This document shows, one piece after another, positions 43,059 through 55,197 of a DNA stretch of 64,000 nucleotides (its first letter is position 1; the number at the start of each line of letters is the position of its first letter). A program made the translations under genes and the position numbers. The notes beneath the pieces were generated by a model. It was not told the DNA's origin. It worked only from the letters and a program-made list of their open reading frames with translations, and made no database searches. Origin of the DNA: an uncultured Chloroflexota bacterium. Lineage in GTDB: Bacteria; Chloroflexota; Anaerolineae; Anaerolineales; Anaerolineaceae. Where the stretch lies: the NCBI GenBank assembly GCA_902791025.1, contig CADATZ010000001.1, forward strand, positions 372,001 through 436,000, read 5' to 3'.

Positions 43059-44123
43059 TTATTTCATCACATATTCCCCGCGGTAACGGGCATATGTAGC
43101 ATAATCAATTTCAGTTCTCCGGCTGATATACGTCCGGGTAAAAGGAGCTAGCCCACGTATCTCACGGATCCTTTCCGTCACGGTCAGAGAAAAAGCATCC
43201 GAACCTGCACCGGACCCAAAACTCGTCGCGAAAATCTTATCCCCGGGTTCCGCAACATCCAGAATAGCTGAGAGACCCAATAAAACCGCTCCGGAATATG
43301 TATTGCCAATAACCGGTGAAAGAAGTCCTGTTTCTATCTGTTCCTGTGTAAAGCCTAAATCTTTGGCAACTTTCTGAGGAAACTTTTGATTTGGCTGATG
43401 GAAAACGGCAAAACGATAATCCGATGGTTTGGTTCCGCTTTCCTCCAGATAAACTGCAGCTGCGCTCTCGGCGTGATGAAAATATCCCGGGTCACCGGTA
43501 AAGCGCTGTCCATGTTCCGGGTATTTTTCATGCTGCCTTCGCCAAAAATCCGGTGTATCTGTAACGTAAGAGAACAATCCGTCGATCACAGCTGCCGATT
43601 CCTCGCCCGGTCCGATAATTACAGCAGCTCCGCCGGCTCCGGCTGTGTATTCCAAAACATCTCCGGGCCGTCCCTGTGCTGTATCCATTCCGCAGGCAAG
43701 TGCATATTTTCCCATACCGGAGCTCACAAGTCCCATTGCCATGGTCATAGCTTCAGTCCCCGCTTTGCAGGCGAATTCCGTATCAGCTGATGAGATAGCA
43801 GGACCGGCACCAATTGCCTCTGAAACAACGGTCCCGCTTGGCTTAACCGCGTAAGGATGCGATTCAGAACCGATCCAGACAGCGCGCAGCTCCTGTGGGT
43901 CAATTCGTGCCCGTTTCAGCGCATTGCGCGAGGCTTCGATTGCCATTGTGATAACGTCTTCGTCTAACCCCGGGACAGATTTTTCTTTGATCAACCCTTT
44001 GGCTCCATCATGCCAGATTCGTCCGATTTCTGTGTCCGGTATTCGATATCGCGGGATATATGCGCCATATCCAACGATCCCAACCGGTTTTTCAGGTGTC
44101 ATGATATGTTTCATATTATGCAT
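43059..44123 (-). CDS. Hydroxymethylglutaryl-CoA synthase, archaeal type
   Basis: Condenses acetyl-CoA with acetoacetyl-CoA to HMG-CoA in the mevalonate pathway. Motifs: [15 protein letters not shown], the nucleophile Cys in [16 protein letters not shown], and the His in [33 protein letters not shown] near the end. Length about 354 residues. I chose the ATG at 44123, which overlaps the HMG-CoA reductase stop by 8 nt and has AAGGA 8 nt upstream; 44114 is also possible. The catalytic residues look intact, unlike the neighbouring thiolase. Confidence 0.92.
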   Translation of the reverse strand: MHNMKHIMTPEKPVGIVGYGAYIPRYRIPDTEIGRIWHDGAKGLIKEKSVPGLDEDVITMAIEASRNALKRARIDPQELRAVWIGSESHPYAVKPSGTVVSEAIGAGPAISSADTEFACKAGTEAMTMAMGLVSSGMGKYALACGMDTAQGRPGDVLEYTAGAGGAAVIIGPGEESAAVIDGLFSYVTDTPDFWRRQHEKYPEHGQRFTGDPGYFHHAESAAAVYLEESGTKPSDYRFAVFHQPNQKFPQKVAKDLGFTQEQIETGLLSPVIGNTYSGAVLLGLSAILDVAEPGDKIFATSFGSGAGSDAFSLTVTERIREIRGLAPFTRTYISRRTEIDYATYARYRGEYVMK

Positions 44124-45393
44124 GAGACGTTTCCTTTTCTCTGGCTGCCAATTCAGCTGCATAGGAAGCGGAAATTCTGTTTTCCCTCACCATTTGTGCG
44201 GCGATTTTGTCAGCAAGCGCCCCCTGTGCCCCCGCTGCTGCAGCCATTTGTTTTGCATGCAGGCTCATGTGCCCGCGTTGTATTCCTTCTGTTGATAGTG
44301 CCTTGAGTGCTGCCAGATTTTGAGCTAAACCGACAGCGGCAACGATACCGGCAAATTCCTGAGCGCTTTGGGCGCCGATCAGCTTTATCGCGGCCGCAGC
44401 ACCCGGATGGACCTTTGTAGCTCCCCCAACGATTCCGACAGCCATAGGCAGCTCGATATTTCCGATCAGGTTACCGGATGCTGGGTCCTTTTTCCAATGA
44501 CTGAGCGGACGAATTTGACCATCCCGTGCCGCCCAGCTGTGTGCACCGGCTTCAACCGCACGCCAGTCATTTCCGGTTGCGAGCAGAACCGCATCGATAC
44601 CGTTCATGATTCCTTTGTTATGCGTGACAGCCCGATATGGATCAGCCTCCGCAAATGCCGCGGCTTCCAGAATTCTCTTAAGGACTTCATTTCCGCTGTA
44701 ATCTTTAAATGACAGTGCATTTATTGGCACAGAGCAGGATGCCCTTGCGAGACGTTTATCCGCCAGATTACTCAGAATTCGCAGCCGAACAGTACCGCCG
44801 GTGATTTTTTCAGCTTCAGATGCTATGGCTTCCAATGCCGTATCGATCAGGTTTGCACCCATCACATCTCTTACATCCATTATCAGATGTAGGATCAGCA
44901 TTGGTCCGGCCTGACTTTCCTGGATTTTTCGTACTTCAATATCGACAGGTCCTCCGCCGCGTTTCAAAAGATTCGGACAGCTTTCCCCAGCCAGAGACAA
45001 AAGCGTATTTTTTTCACTTCTTATCTTTTCTTCCGCCTGCTCCAAATCAGTAAGCCCGAGAATCTGCAGCTGCCCAATCATATAAGGTGTGTCAGCTTCT
45101 GCTGTAAAACCACCTCCGGTCTGTGCAATCCGAGCTCCGTTTGACGCTGCAGCCACGACTGAAGATTCCTCGATAACCATAGGAATAGCGACGGATTTCC
45201 CGTTGATTATAAAATTCCTGGCAATTCCCATCGGCAGAGAATAGAGGCCGATATTGTTTTCTATCATTCTGTCAGCTGCTTCTTCAGACAAACCGGAAAC
45301 GCCGGATAATGCAAATATCTCTTCTGATGAAACATTGTATTCTTGTTGAAGTAAACTTCTTCGCTCAGCAACTGACATTTGGTAAAATTTCAT
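44116..45393 (-). CDS. Hydroxymethylglutaryl-CoA reductase, class II
   Basis: Interconverts HMG-CoA and mevalonate with NAD(P)H. The 425-residue protein shows [17 protein letters not shown], the catalytic Glu in [27 protein letters not shown], the Lys in [13 protein letters not shown] and the late His in [14 protein letters not shown]. These match the class II (degradative-type) branch, which in many bacteria serves biosynthesis. The start at 45393 has AGAGG 4 nt upstream. First gene of the mevalonate cluster. Confidence 0.95.
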   Translation of the reverse strand: MKFYQMSVAERRSLLQQEYNVSSEEIFALSGVSGLSEEAADRMIENNIGLYSLPMGIARNFIINGKSVAIPMVIEESSVVAAASNGARIAQTGGGFTAEADTPYMIGQLQILGLTDLEQAEEKIRSEKNTLLSLAGESCPNLLKRGGGPVDIEVRKIQESQAGPMLILHLIMDVRDVMGANLIDTALEAIASEAEKITGGTVRLRILSNLADKRLARASCSVPINALSFKDYSGNEVLKRILEAAAFAEADPYRAVTHNKGIMNGIDAVLLATGNDWRAVEAGAHSWAARDGQIRPLSHWKKDPASGNLIGNIELPMAVGIVGGATKVHPGAAAAIKLIGAQSAQEFAGIVAAVGLAQNLAALKALSTEGIQRGHMSLHAKQMAAAAGAQGALADKIAAQMVRENRISASYAAELAAREKETSHA

Positions 45394-45413
45394 ATTTCCT
45401 CTCATACATTTTT

Positions 45414-45419
45414 ATTATA
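45414..45419 (-). promoter_or_regulatory. Candidate -10 box of the mevalonate operon
   Basis: TATAAT on the minus strand, 20 nt before the HMG-CoA reductase ATG; no good -35. Confidence 0.35.
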
Positions 45420-45464
45420 ACCGACCGAACCTTCCAAAAACCATCAGATACCTTCACATCAGCA

Positions 45465-47288
45465 TCATTTCTTTATTTCAGGAAAATCTCCATAAGCCTT
45501 GCGAATGGCATTTTCTTTTCCTTCAAATCGATAAAGTATCGCGTCAGGCTCATCCATTAGAATTTGTGAGCTGTTCCAGTCAATGAAGTTTTTTCCCGGA
45601 CCGAAACGATCCATCAGGTCATCCAATGTTTTCGGCCCGTTATAAGCATCGTTTAAAGGATTGACAAGAGCATAAATTGTGTTAAAACTCTCCCGTTTGT
45701 CAAATATTTTCCGCGACAGATTATAAGCATCGGCATAGATCCATATTGGTGCATTATCCTGCGCGGCAGTGACGAAATGAATATTGGATGCGTTTTTGCC
45801 TTCTCTTTCTACGATCATCCTGACAGCTCTCTCATCCGGTCCTGTTTCAGATATGACCGTCATCTGAGAAATACCTGCAGTCAGGATCAAACAGGCATAA
45901 ATACAGACTGCAGAATTTTTCATCTGCTTATTTTTGATTAATACCGAAAGCCCGGAACTTGCGAAAAGCAAGAGGAATGGATGCAGAAAAAGCAAGGTCC
46001 TTGGCCATAGATTTGGGCGTTGGATCGGAATCAGTAATCCCATCCAAATGAAAAGCGCAAGCCCAAATGATAATGATTCTTTTGAGTTCTTTCGAAATGA
46101 AAAAAGAGACAGGATAAGACCAATACCAATGAACAGATTCACAAAAAGAGGCCAGCTTTCTGTAAATGCCTGCAAATTATCTTTCACACGTGAAATCATT
46201 GTTTCGCCAAAGGTTGCAGCTTCTGTTCCTCCAATGTAGATATTACCAAAAAAACTATCCCATCCGGAAACGCTCAGCAGCGGAACGTAGAGAAGCATAC
46301 TCAGTATTGACACAGATATTCCCATAAAGACCAGATACTTCAACATCTGCAAGCGATTACGCCATATATTGTTCTTTTTGTAAAATACTACATTTAGAAA
46401 TAGCCACACACATATACCGCCAAAAGGATACAACGCAATTGGAAGCGTGAAGAAGTTTAAAGCCGAAAATAAAATCAACAGTACCCATGAAAACAGATTT
46501 CGCTTCCTTTTCGCATAAACAACAAGTCCGACAGTCAATACTGTCAGAAAAGCCTGTATTTCATATCCGCGTGCGTTATGGGAATAAAAAATAAGAAATG
46601 GAGCAAATGCGGTAAATCCGGCTGCAATGAGTCCGGTCACTTCATGATAAAATAATCTTCCGAGCAGCCATACTGCCGGGATTAATAAACATCCGCTGAT
46701 AAAAACAGGCAGCCGAAGTAAAGGCACTGTTTTTCCGATGTGATGGTATATTAAATTGACAAGTACCGAATGAAATACATGGTTATTCGGCAAATGATAA
46801 TCACTGACAGCAAAAAACAGATCGCTTCTTCCCCAAATTGCCATGGAGTAGGCTTCATCGTGCATCAGCGGAGAATTCAATCTCAGGAATCGAATAATGA
46901 TACCTGAAAGGAAAATCGCTGAAAATATCCAGAACCTATAATCTTTTGGTTTTAGTGAAAATGCGAGATCACGAAAAAAAGGCCGGATATCATGGATACA
47001 TCTTCCCGGAAGAGCCGCTAAAGAAAGGAAAAATCTTTTCCTTCCATTCTCTGAGAATACATGCCATAACACCAGACCAATGAAAATTGTTGATAAGATA
47101 ATGAAAACTATTTTAAATATAATTACCAACTGATATGTCAGCCGTTCCGTATTGCCATCTGCAGCCAGTGAATCTGCAAGGGATTTATATTGTGAATAAG
47201 GTACAATTGCAAGAAAGATACATAAAGACGCGAAAAAAATAAGTACAAAATCTGTTTTGTTTAGTTTTTTTTTCTCGTTTTGTTTCAC
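45465..47288 (-). CDS. GT39-like membrane glycosyltransferase
   Basis: 607-residue integral membrane protein of the GT-C class (PMT/ArnT-like), expected to use a polyprenyl-phosphate sugar on the outer face of the membrane. The first loop has LRLNSPLMHDEAYSMAIWGRSD with the conserved acidic pair, then NNHVFHSVLVNLIYHHIG and LLRLPVFISGCLLIPAVWLLGRLFY; about 12 helices are seen, with a C-terminal soluble domain (IHFVTAAQDNAPIWIYADAY). Last gene of the glycan island. Confidence 0.85.
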   Translation of the reverse strand: MKQNEKKKLNKTDFVLIFFASLCIFLAIVPYSQYKSLADSLAADGNTERLTYQLVIIFKIVFIILSTIFIGLVLWHVFSENGRKRFFLSLAALPGRCIHDIRPFFRDLAFSLKPKDYRFWIFSAIFLSGIIIRFLRLNSPLMHDEAYSMAIWGRSDLFFAVSDYHLPNNHVFHSVLVNLIYHHIGKTVPLLRLPVFISGCLLIPAVWLLGRLFYHEVTGLIAAGFTAFAPFLIFYSHNARGYEIQAFLTVLTVGLVVYAKRKRNLFSWVLLILFSALNFFTLPIALYPFGGICVWLFLNVVFYKKNNIWRNRLQMLKYLVFMGISVSILSMLLYVPLLSVSGWDSFFGNIYIGGTEAATFGETMISRVKDNLQAFTESWPLFVNLFIGIGLILSLFSFRKNSKESLSFGLALFIWMGLLIPIQRPNLWPRTLLFLHPFLLLFASSGLSVLIKNKQMKNSAVCIYACLILTAGISQMTVISETGPDERAVRMIVEREGKNASNIHFVTAAQDNAPIWIYADAYNLSRKIFDKRESFNTIYALVNPLNDAYNGPKTLDDLMDRFGPGKNFIDWNSSQILMDEPDAILYRFEGKENAIRKAYGDFPEIKK

Positions 47289-47314
47289 GTCTGCACTTTA
47301 CCCTTTCCTCATTA

Positions 47315-49693
47315 TTATAACCATGGAGAGAGCCAATACCTGAGTTTGTCATAATAAAGGGGATTGATTCGCTGGAACCAGTTTTCTTCACCGGTCAGGC
47401 CTAAAGCCGCAAATAAACAAATTCCGGCAACAGCAGAAACGAGAATTCCGGATTGCACAGCTTTTTCTACTTTTCCTTCCTCAAACCTTTCATATACACA
47501 AAAGGAAGAAAATATCGCCGGAAGCGCAGCAAGATAAAGATAGTCCGTGAGGTAGCGGTTTGTTATCGCAAAATCAGAATCTACAATGCTGATAGCCAGA
47601 CAGGTAATCAAACAGGAAATACAAAACCAAAATAAAATTCCGCCATGGCTTTTCAACCTTTTTCGCACTACAGGCAGCAAAATGAGGAAAGCCGTTATCG
47701 GATAAGCAAATATCCCCAACACTTTGTCTGAATTCAAAATAACGCCATTATAAGATAAGGTCGGATTTTGTATATGGATAAACGGAAATTCCATATTCAG
47801 CACGGGGAATGTAAAAAAGCTGCTTATGATACTCAATAGTCTTCCGTAAAACCCCAGCAAAGGCAAACCTGCAGCACGGTTTTCTGTCGTCAGCTGGTAG
47901 GTTATACCGAATTCTAACGGATTATCAAACCGCTCGTAATTGTATTTCATTAATGCCAAACCGACAGTTGCATAAGGGAGTAAGAATAGTAATATACTCA
48001 AAATATTCCGTTTTTTAGAATGACTGCCGTTTGAATAAATCTGCATCACACCCAATGTAAATACAATGAGTGAAACAAAAAGTTGTGTCGGACGGCATCC
48101 AACTGCAAGCGAAGTACAGGCACCGGAAAGAAAGTAAGATACATACGCAAGAGAATTGTTTCTTCCTGCAAGCAGCATAAAGAAAATTCCCCAAACGGCA
48201 AAACAAATTCCTGAAACAATCGCCAACTCATAGACCAGAGTTCTCCGAAGGCACCAGGTAAGATTTAAAGACGTCAAAAGTAAAAGCAACCCTGTCCAAT
48301 ATAAAGCAAATGAAATATTGCTGAAAAAACGTTTAATGATTTGACTGTAAACGCCATAGAGCCCGATTACAAAGAGAAAAGAAAAGCCAAGGATCGGATA
48401 ATCCAGATCCAAATCAGCTTTTGTAATCAATTTATAGGGAAGTAAAACAGTAATCGCGGGAACCACACCAAAATATACGAAATATTGCTTATTATAATAA
48501 GCAGTGTCCCATAAATAATCGTATTCCCTGCGTTCCCGCAGCTGCATATCGTATGGATCTCCGTCTTTTTCAAGATAATGATGCGGATTATCCAGTAATG
48601 CATACCTTGGAACCATCAATGCGTCAACGAGTTTATTGTACTGCGAATAGTTTTCATTTAATGCAGCTTTTTGTTCGGTTATAGAAAGCTCCGAACCTGT
48701 ATATGAAGAAAAAGCTGTCCAAATATAAAAGCCAAAAAACAACATGAGCAAGGCAACAACGGAACTCATTTGATAAATATTACAGAAGTTCAGCGGAATA
48801 TACCACAATGGGGAACCGGGAAAGAAAACCGAAATAAAAAATATAACGAGAAAGCAAATAAAAAAACGAACGGGGCGGATTTCCAAAGGAACTACAGTAT
48901 TCACATCAACAGCATCCAGCGAGATACCATATGAATCACCGGGAGCGACAATTTCCGGCAAAGACATTAATATCGAATAAGTCACACCAACTGTATGCAT
49001 TGGAATATTATAAGATCTCGGTATTCCTTTGATCAAAACCCTGTCAGGAATCTCTGTGTAATTTCGATGAGTCTGATCATTATAATGCAGACGGAGAACC
49101 GAGCGATCACTGCCATCATCAAAATGATAAGTGATATTCCGAACTTTTTTATAACCGATAAAGGTTTCTATGCCGGGTTCAAGCGGGCGATTATAGGGAT
49201 GAAATTTCCAGCTTGCCCGATTAAAATACATTCCATGAGGAAGAACTGTTTCGTGTGTATAATGTAATTCCGGTGCACCGGATCCTAATAATTCAAAATG
49301 TCGAAAATTAAAATATCCGATTTCAAGAATAACCGCGGAACAACCAGCAATAATTGCTGATAGTACCAACCATCTTACAACAGTTTTCTTTGCCTTTCTT
49401 CTTTCTATAATCATCAAAAAAAGACTGTAAAATGCAGTGCTGAAAAAACCGGATATTCCAAAAACTCTGAGTGTTGCAGATCCGGGTTTGTGTGTATGAA
49501 AGTAGAAATCAGGTTTTCCGCCTTTTAGAATAAAATCTGCTAATATAGAAAATAAACATCCATTCAGAATACCTGCTGCCAGCAAAAACAAATTTCTCTT
49601 CATTGATCTGGGAGAAATGCGAAACAGCTGAGTTCCCCAAACAGACATTCCGGAGAATATGGTTGTCAGTATCAGTAACAATATTAACTGCAT
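47315..49693 (-). CDS. Large polytopic membrane protein of the glycan island
   Basis: 792 residues, about 14-16 membrane helices and an outer loop of ~170 residues after helix 4 that is beta-rich (FELLGSGAPELHYTHETVLPHG; RVLIKGIPRSYNIPMHTVGV). No family is recognised; size, topology and neighbours (GT39, acyltransferase 3) suggest a GT-C glycosyltransferase or a polymer exporter/polymerase. It is AT-rich like the rest of the island and lies 26 bp from the GT39 gene. Confidence 0.78.
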   Translation of the reverse strand: MQLILLLILTTIFSGMSVWGTQLFRISPRSMKRNLFLLAAGILNGCLFSILADFILKGGKPDFYFHTHKPGSATLRVFGISGFFSTAFYSLFLMIIERRKAKKTVVRWLVLSAIIAGCSAVILEIGYFNFRHFELLGSGAPELHYTHETVLPHGMYFNRASWKFHPYNRPLEPGIETFIGYKKVRNITYHFDDGSDRSVLRLHYNDQTHRNYTEIPDRVLIKGIPRSYNIPMHTVGVTYSILMSLPEIVAPGDSYGISLDAVDVNTVVPLEIRPVRFFICFLVIFFISVFFPGSPLWYIPLNFCNIYQMSSVVALLMLFFGFYIWTAFSSYTGSELSITEQKAALNENYSQYNKLVDALMVPRYALLDNPHHYLEKDGDPYDMQLRERREYDYLWDTAYYNKQYFVYFGVVPAITVLLPYKLITKADLDLDYPILGFSFLFVIGLYGVYSQIIKRFFSNISFALYWTGLLLLLTSLNLTWCLRRTLVYELAIVSGICFAVWGIFFMLLAGRNNSLAYVSYFLSGACTSLAVGCRPTQLFVSLIVFTLGVMQIYSNGSHSKKRNILSILLFLLPYATVGLALMKYNYERFDNPLEFGITYQLTTENRAAGLPLLGFYGRLLSIISSFFTFPVLNMEFPFIHIQNPTLSYNGVILNSDKVLGIFAYPITAFLILLPVVRKRLKSHGGILFWFCISCLITCLAISIVDSDFAITNRYLTDYLYLAALPAIFSSFCVYERFEEGKVEKAVQSGILVSAVAGICLFAALGLTGEENWFQRINPLYYDKLRYWLSPWL

Positions 49694-49702
49694 TTCAACT
49701 CT

Positions 49703-50758
49703 TTATAATATCTTATTTAGAATCGGAATTCTCTCTAAAATCATACCTGCAACCGCTGAGATACAAAACACCAATAAGGCAAACAAAGGAACGGAAATCA
49801 ACACATTGTAATTTGTAGTGTATAAATTGAAATAAATCTGCAGCCGCTGAATAACGAACATATGAACAAGATACACGAATAATGTACTTTCAGAAAGCAT
49901 CAGGAACCATTTCTTTTTTCTGGGAGAAAGGTCAAAACCTGCAAACTTCTTTCTGATAATCAGGAACAGGCAAATGGCTTCTATCGCAACCGGAATTGAA
50001 AAATTATTATAAAGTGCCTGCGTTGGCCAATTGTCAACCCAAGCAATCAATTGGTTCAAAAAAGCAGCCGCAAGCATAGTTATTATATAAATTATGCTTA
50101 GTTTTTTAATTGAATACATTTCTGTATATTCAGGTAAAGAAAGAAAATAACCTAACATAAAATAAGCAGAAAAGCCAACCAGATCCATTTCAACAAATAA
50201 ATTTATTTGTTCGTGCAGCCATCCCGGTATAAAAGGAAGCTCATATACCGTAGTTTTTAATAATCCAAAAATAAAGAAAATGATCAAAAAGTAATGAAAG
50301 CTTTTTTTGTTCATTGAATGAACCAAAAGCCATAAGAGAGGTGAAATTGCATATAGATTGATCAGTGTTCGTAAGTACCATAGATGATATTGCGGATTTG
50401 GACCAAAAACTGTTTCCCAAACTATCTTAGGGTCAGCAATGGCTTTTTTCACTCCGTTATTCATAATGGCATAAAAAACAGCCCAGACAATATATATTAC
50501 AGCTAAATGTAATATATTTTTCACCCATAATTTTTTTAGATCAATTTTTTCTTTTCTCAGGAATAAACTGCCGCTTATCATTATAAAAATCGGAAGAGAA
50601 GGGCGCCCAAGCGTATCATAAAAATTTAAAACCGTCCAGGTATAGGTTCGCGGTGAAATACTATACCAGCCCTCCATTGCAGTATGGACCAGTATCACGA
50701 GATAACAGGACATTATTCGCAAAATATCAAGCTGTAATTCTCTCTGCGTCTTTTTCAT
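49703..50758 (-). CDS. Acyltransferase family 3 membrane protein
   Basis: 351-residue protein with about ten helices and the family start LQLDILRIMSCYLVILVHTA (conserved His of helix 1) and GRPSLPIFIMISGSLFLRK. Such enzymes O-acetylate or otherwise acylate sugars of surface polysaccharides. Start at 50758 chosen for SD GAGGAAG and because the longer frame would run into the NUDIX gene. In an operon with glycosyltransferases, so it probably decorates the same glycan. Confidence 0.9.
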   Translation of the reverse strand: MKKTQRELQLDILRIMSCYLVILVHTAMEGWYSISPRTYTWTVLNFYDTLGRPSLPIFIMISGSLFLRKEKIDLKKLWVKNILHLAVIYIVWAVFYAIMNNGVKKAIADPKIVWETVFGPNPQYHLWYLRTLINLYAISPLLWLLVHSMNKKSFHYFLIIFFIFGLLKTTVYELPFIPGWLHEQINLFVEMDLVGFSAYFMLGYFLSLPEYTEMYSIKKLSIIYIITMLAAAFLNQLIAWVDNWPTQALYNNFSIPVAIEAICLFLIIRKKFAGFDLSPRKKKWFLMLSESTLFVYLVHMFVIQRLQIYFNLYTTNYNVLISVPLFALLVFCISAVAGMILERIPILNKIL

Positions 50759-50774
50759 ACATAACTCTTCCTCA

Positions 50775-51233
50775 TTAATAAACCTTTTCAAGCAAATAAC
50801 TTATCACAGGTCGGATCGGGGGTGAAATCATTTCCAAACCAATTTCATCCGCACGGAAAAAACGCAGCTCATCGATTTCTGATTCCTGACGTTTTAAAGT
50901 TCCATGATATTTTCGGCACAGGTAAACGATTTCTATGTTTGAAACTTCATCACCGTTCGGATATATATAGTGAACCTCAGGCCCCGAATTGATAAAAAAG
51001 AACTCTATTTCATCAGCGATCAAGCCGGTTTCTTCAAAAAATTCCCTTCTCGCGGCATCTTCAATTTTTTCATCGATTTCAACAGATCCGCCGGCATATC
51101 CCCATTTATGGTTATCTGTTCGTTTGCCAAGAAGTATCTCTCCGTTCTCATTGATACAGATGATACTTGCCGCACACTGTATCAATGTTCGATGTCCCAC
51201 TATTTTTCTCAGATCCATGATGTAATTACTCAT
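50775..51233 (-). CDS. NUDIX hydrolase
   Basis: 152-residue pyrophosphohydrolase with a full Nudix box: GGSVEIDEKIEDAARREFFEETGLIADE. It resembles the NUDIX proteins that hydrolyse nucleotide sugars or mutagenic nucleotides; the position inside the glycan operon favours a nucleotide-sugar or housekeeping role (inference). Preceded by a GT4 gene 31 bp upstream. Confidence 0.92.
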   Translation of the reverse strand: MSNYIMDLRKIVGHRTLIQCAASIICINENGEILLGKRTDNHKWGYAGGSVEIDEKIEDAARREFFEETGLIADEIEFFFINSGPEVHYIYPNGDEVSNIEIVYLCRKYHGTLKRQESEIDELRFFRADEIGLEMISPPIRPVISYLLEKVY

Positions 51234-51264
51234 GATTACTCCTCGTTACATTCAGGTATCCTAT

Positions 51265-52383
51265 TCATAAGGACAACAGCATTTCTTCAACAGCAGAGAT
51301 GGATTTTTCTTTATCAAACAAATCTGCCCGTTCTATAGCCTTCATTCTGTAATATTCTCGTTGCTCCGAATCAGAAAAAAATAATCTTACGGCATTAAAC
51401 AGCGCCTCATCATTGTTTTCCGTGATAACACCAAACTCATTATTTCTCCCAAGAATTTCCTTCATACCGCCGACATCAACAGTACAGACAGGAGTCCCAC
51501 AGAGCAGCGACTCTACAGCAGCGGTTGAAAAACCTTCCCGTTCACTGGCACATACAAAAAGCATACAGCGGGATAGAATCGCATAAGGATTTTGTAAATA
51601 TCCTGTAAATGTTACGGATTCGGATATATTCATAGAACAGGACAACTGCTCCAGTTCTCTTCGTTGTGGCCCATCCCCAATGATATAAAGATGAGAGGGA
51701 AAACCGTTTTCTTTCAGTTCTTTTTGAATCGAAAGCATCCTTTTCCAACCTTTAAGCGGGATCAATTTACCAATCCCGCACCAATTCATTTTATCCGGTT
51801 CCATTATGACCCCTTCCGGCTGAAGATCTGCCAGAAAATGGATATTATCACTTTCAAAAATATTATACAGGATTATATTTTGTTTTTCAGGTTCATGAAA
51901 TTTCATGAAAGCATTGCGGACATCCTCTGAAACAAACACAATCATATCTGCCCTGTTGTAACAATGATCAGCCTCATTGCTGCTGCGAAATCCCTCTGAA
52001 TATTTTTCTTTATTTAGAATAGGTGTATGGATCCAGCTCACAACTTTCGTATATTGATTTTCAGGACAACCACCGATGACTCGTGCTGATGGCCCTTCGA
52101 GAAATGACACAACGATGTCATATTGATCCGGAATAATTTTTTTATATAATTGCTCCGGTGTCCAAAGCTTCATCCAATGAGAATTTGCAGGAACATCGCG
52201 TCTGATCCAGGAAGAATAATGTACATCTGAGGCAAGAAGTTCTCGATTCGGTCCCCAGTCAAAAAGAGTTTTTATAGATACGTCAAATTTATCCCGATCC
52301 ATTCCATTAGCAAGATTCACCAGAACCTTCTCAGCTCCGCCCGGTCCGAGATCGTGAATTAAAAACAATATCCGTTTTTTCAT
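51265..52383 (-). CDS. Glycosyltransferase family 4 (GT-B)
   Basis: 372-residue cytoplasmic glycosyltransferase: N-terminal glycine-rich loop FLIHDLGPGGAEKVLVNLA, GKLIPLKGWKRML, YIIGDGPQRREL and the EX7E nucleotide-sugar site CASEREGFSTAAVESLLCG. The ATG at 52383 has GGAG 6 nt upstream and starts at the conserved N-terminus; the frame extends further upstream into the GT2 gene but without support. Confidence 0.93.
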   Translation of the reverse strand: MKKRILFLIHDLGPGGAEKVLVNLANGMDRDKFDVSIKTLFDWGPNRELLASDVHYSSWIRRDVPANSHWMKLWTPEQLYKKIIPDQYDIVVSFLEGPSARVIGGCPENQYTKVVSWIHTPILNKEKYSEGFRSSNEADHCYNRADMIVFVSEDVRNAFMKFHEPEKQNIILYNIFESDNIHFLADLQPEGVIMEPDKMNWCGIGKLIPLKGWKRMLSIQKELKENGFPSHLYIIGDGPQRRELEQLSCSMNISESVTFTGYLQNPYAILSRCMLFVCASEREGFSTAAVESLLCGTPVCTVDVGGMKEILGRNNEFGVITENNDEALFNAVRLFFSDSEQREYYRMKAIERADLFDKEKSISAVEEMLLSL

Positions 52384-52385
52384 TT

Positions 52386-53207
52386 CTAACTCCGCGATAG
52401 TTTTTTTCGGTGAAGGAACCGTTGAATACCGGATGGAAGCACACCCAAAAGTAATGGACGAAGTGCATAAACGGACATCCAAACAGGCAGATGCAGCTTT
52501 TTTACCGCAAGCATTCTTACTCTTGCCTCATTAATGCGGTATTTCCATTTTCTCCGTGACGCAGCATTTCTGTCATCACGCATCTGATATAGCGGTTCAT
52601 GAATATTAGCTCCATGTGACCCCAATGCATACATACGAACCCAGAGCTCATAATCTTCTACCCGTTCATATTTTTTATCTTCTGAATAACCGCCTGCATT
52701 TTCAAGCACCTTCGTACGTACCATACATCCGGCATGACAAAAAGGGGTTCCATGTACAAGATCTGCTCCTTTCGGTTCCGTTGGATATCTGCTCACACCC
52801 CAAATACCTTCAGCATCAAAACACTGCATATCTGTACTTACAATATCGTGTTCCGGGTGATTCTGCAAATAAGACAATTCCTTTTCAAACCGATCTGGAG
52901 AACAGCGGTCGTCACCATCCATACGTGCGATATATTCACCGGATGCTTTTTCAAGACAGCGGTTCAAAGAAAAACTTAGCCCTTTATTATGCGTATTCGA
53001 AATTATTTTTATTTTATTTGGCAGACGATTCTGCCAGTTCAGAAGAATTTTCGCAGTTTTGTCGGTCGATCCATCGTCACAAATGATACATTCCCAACGA
53101 GCTTCAGTTTGTGAAATCAAACAGTCAAGACTTTCATCCAATGTTTTTTCACAATTTAAAACGCTCATTAGAACGCTGATTAAAGGTTTTTCTTTATTCT
53201 CAGACAT
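52386..53207 (-). CDS. Glycosyltransferase family 2 (GT-A)
   Basis: 273-residue inverting transferase: ISVLMSVLNCEKTLDESLDCLISQT, CIICDDGSTDKTAKI, and the metal-binding DGDD in YIARMDGDDRCSPDRFE; KYERVEDYELWVRM is the acceptor-side acidic motif. First gene of the minus-strand glycan operon, 2 bp before the GT4 gene. Confidence 0.93.
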   Translation of the reverse strand: MSENKEKPLISVLMSVLNCEKTLDESLDCLISQTEARWECIICDDGSTDKTAKILLNWQNRLPNKIKIISNTHNKGLSFSLNRCLEKASGEYIARMDGDDRCSPDRFEKELSYLQNHPEHDIVSTDMQCFDAEGIWGVSRYPTEPKGADLVHGTPFCHAGCMVRTKVLENAGGYSEDKKYERVEDYELWVRMYALGSHGANIHEPLYQMRDDRNAASRRKWKYRINEARVRMLAVKKLHLPVWMSVYALRPLLLGVLPSGIQRFLHRKKLSRS

Positions 53208-55081
<1,874 letters not shown>

Positions 55082-55197
55082 AATTATTGTCACAACATAT
55101 AAAAAAACACATGAAGTCTGAACTTTATTTAGATTTTTATGCATAAAATAAGTATTGTTTGTATATCGAGTAAAAACGGGAGGAGGACCGAAATACA

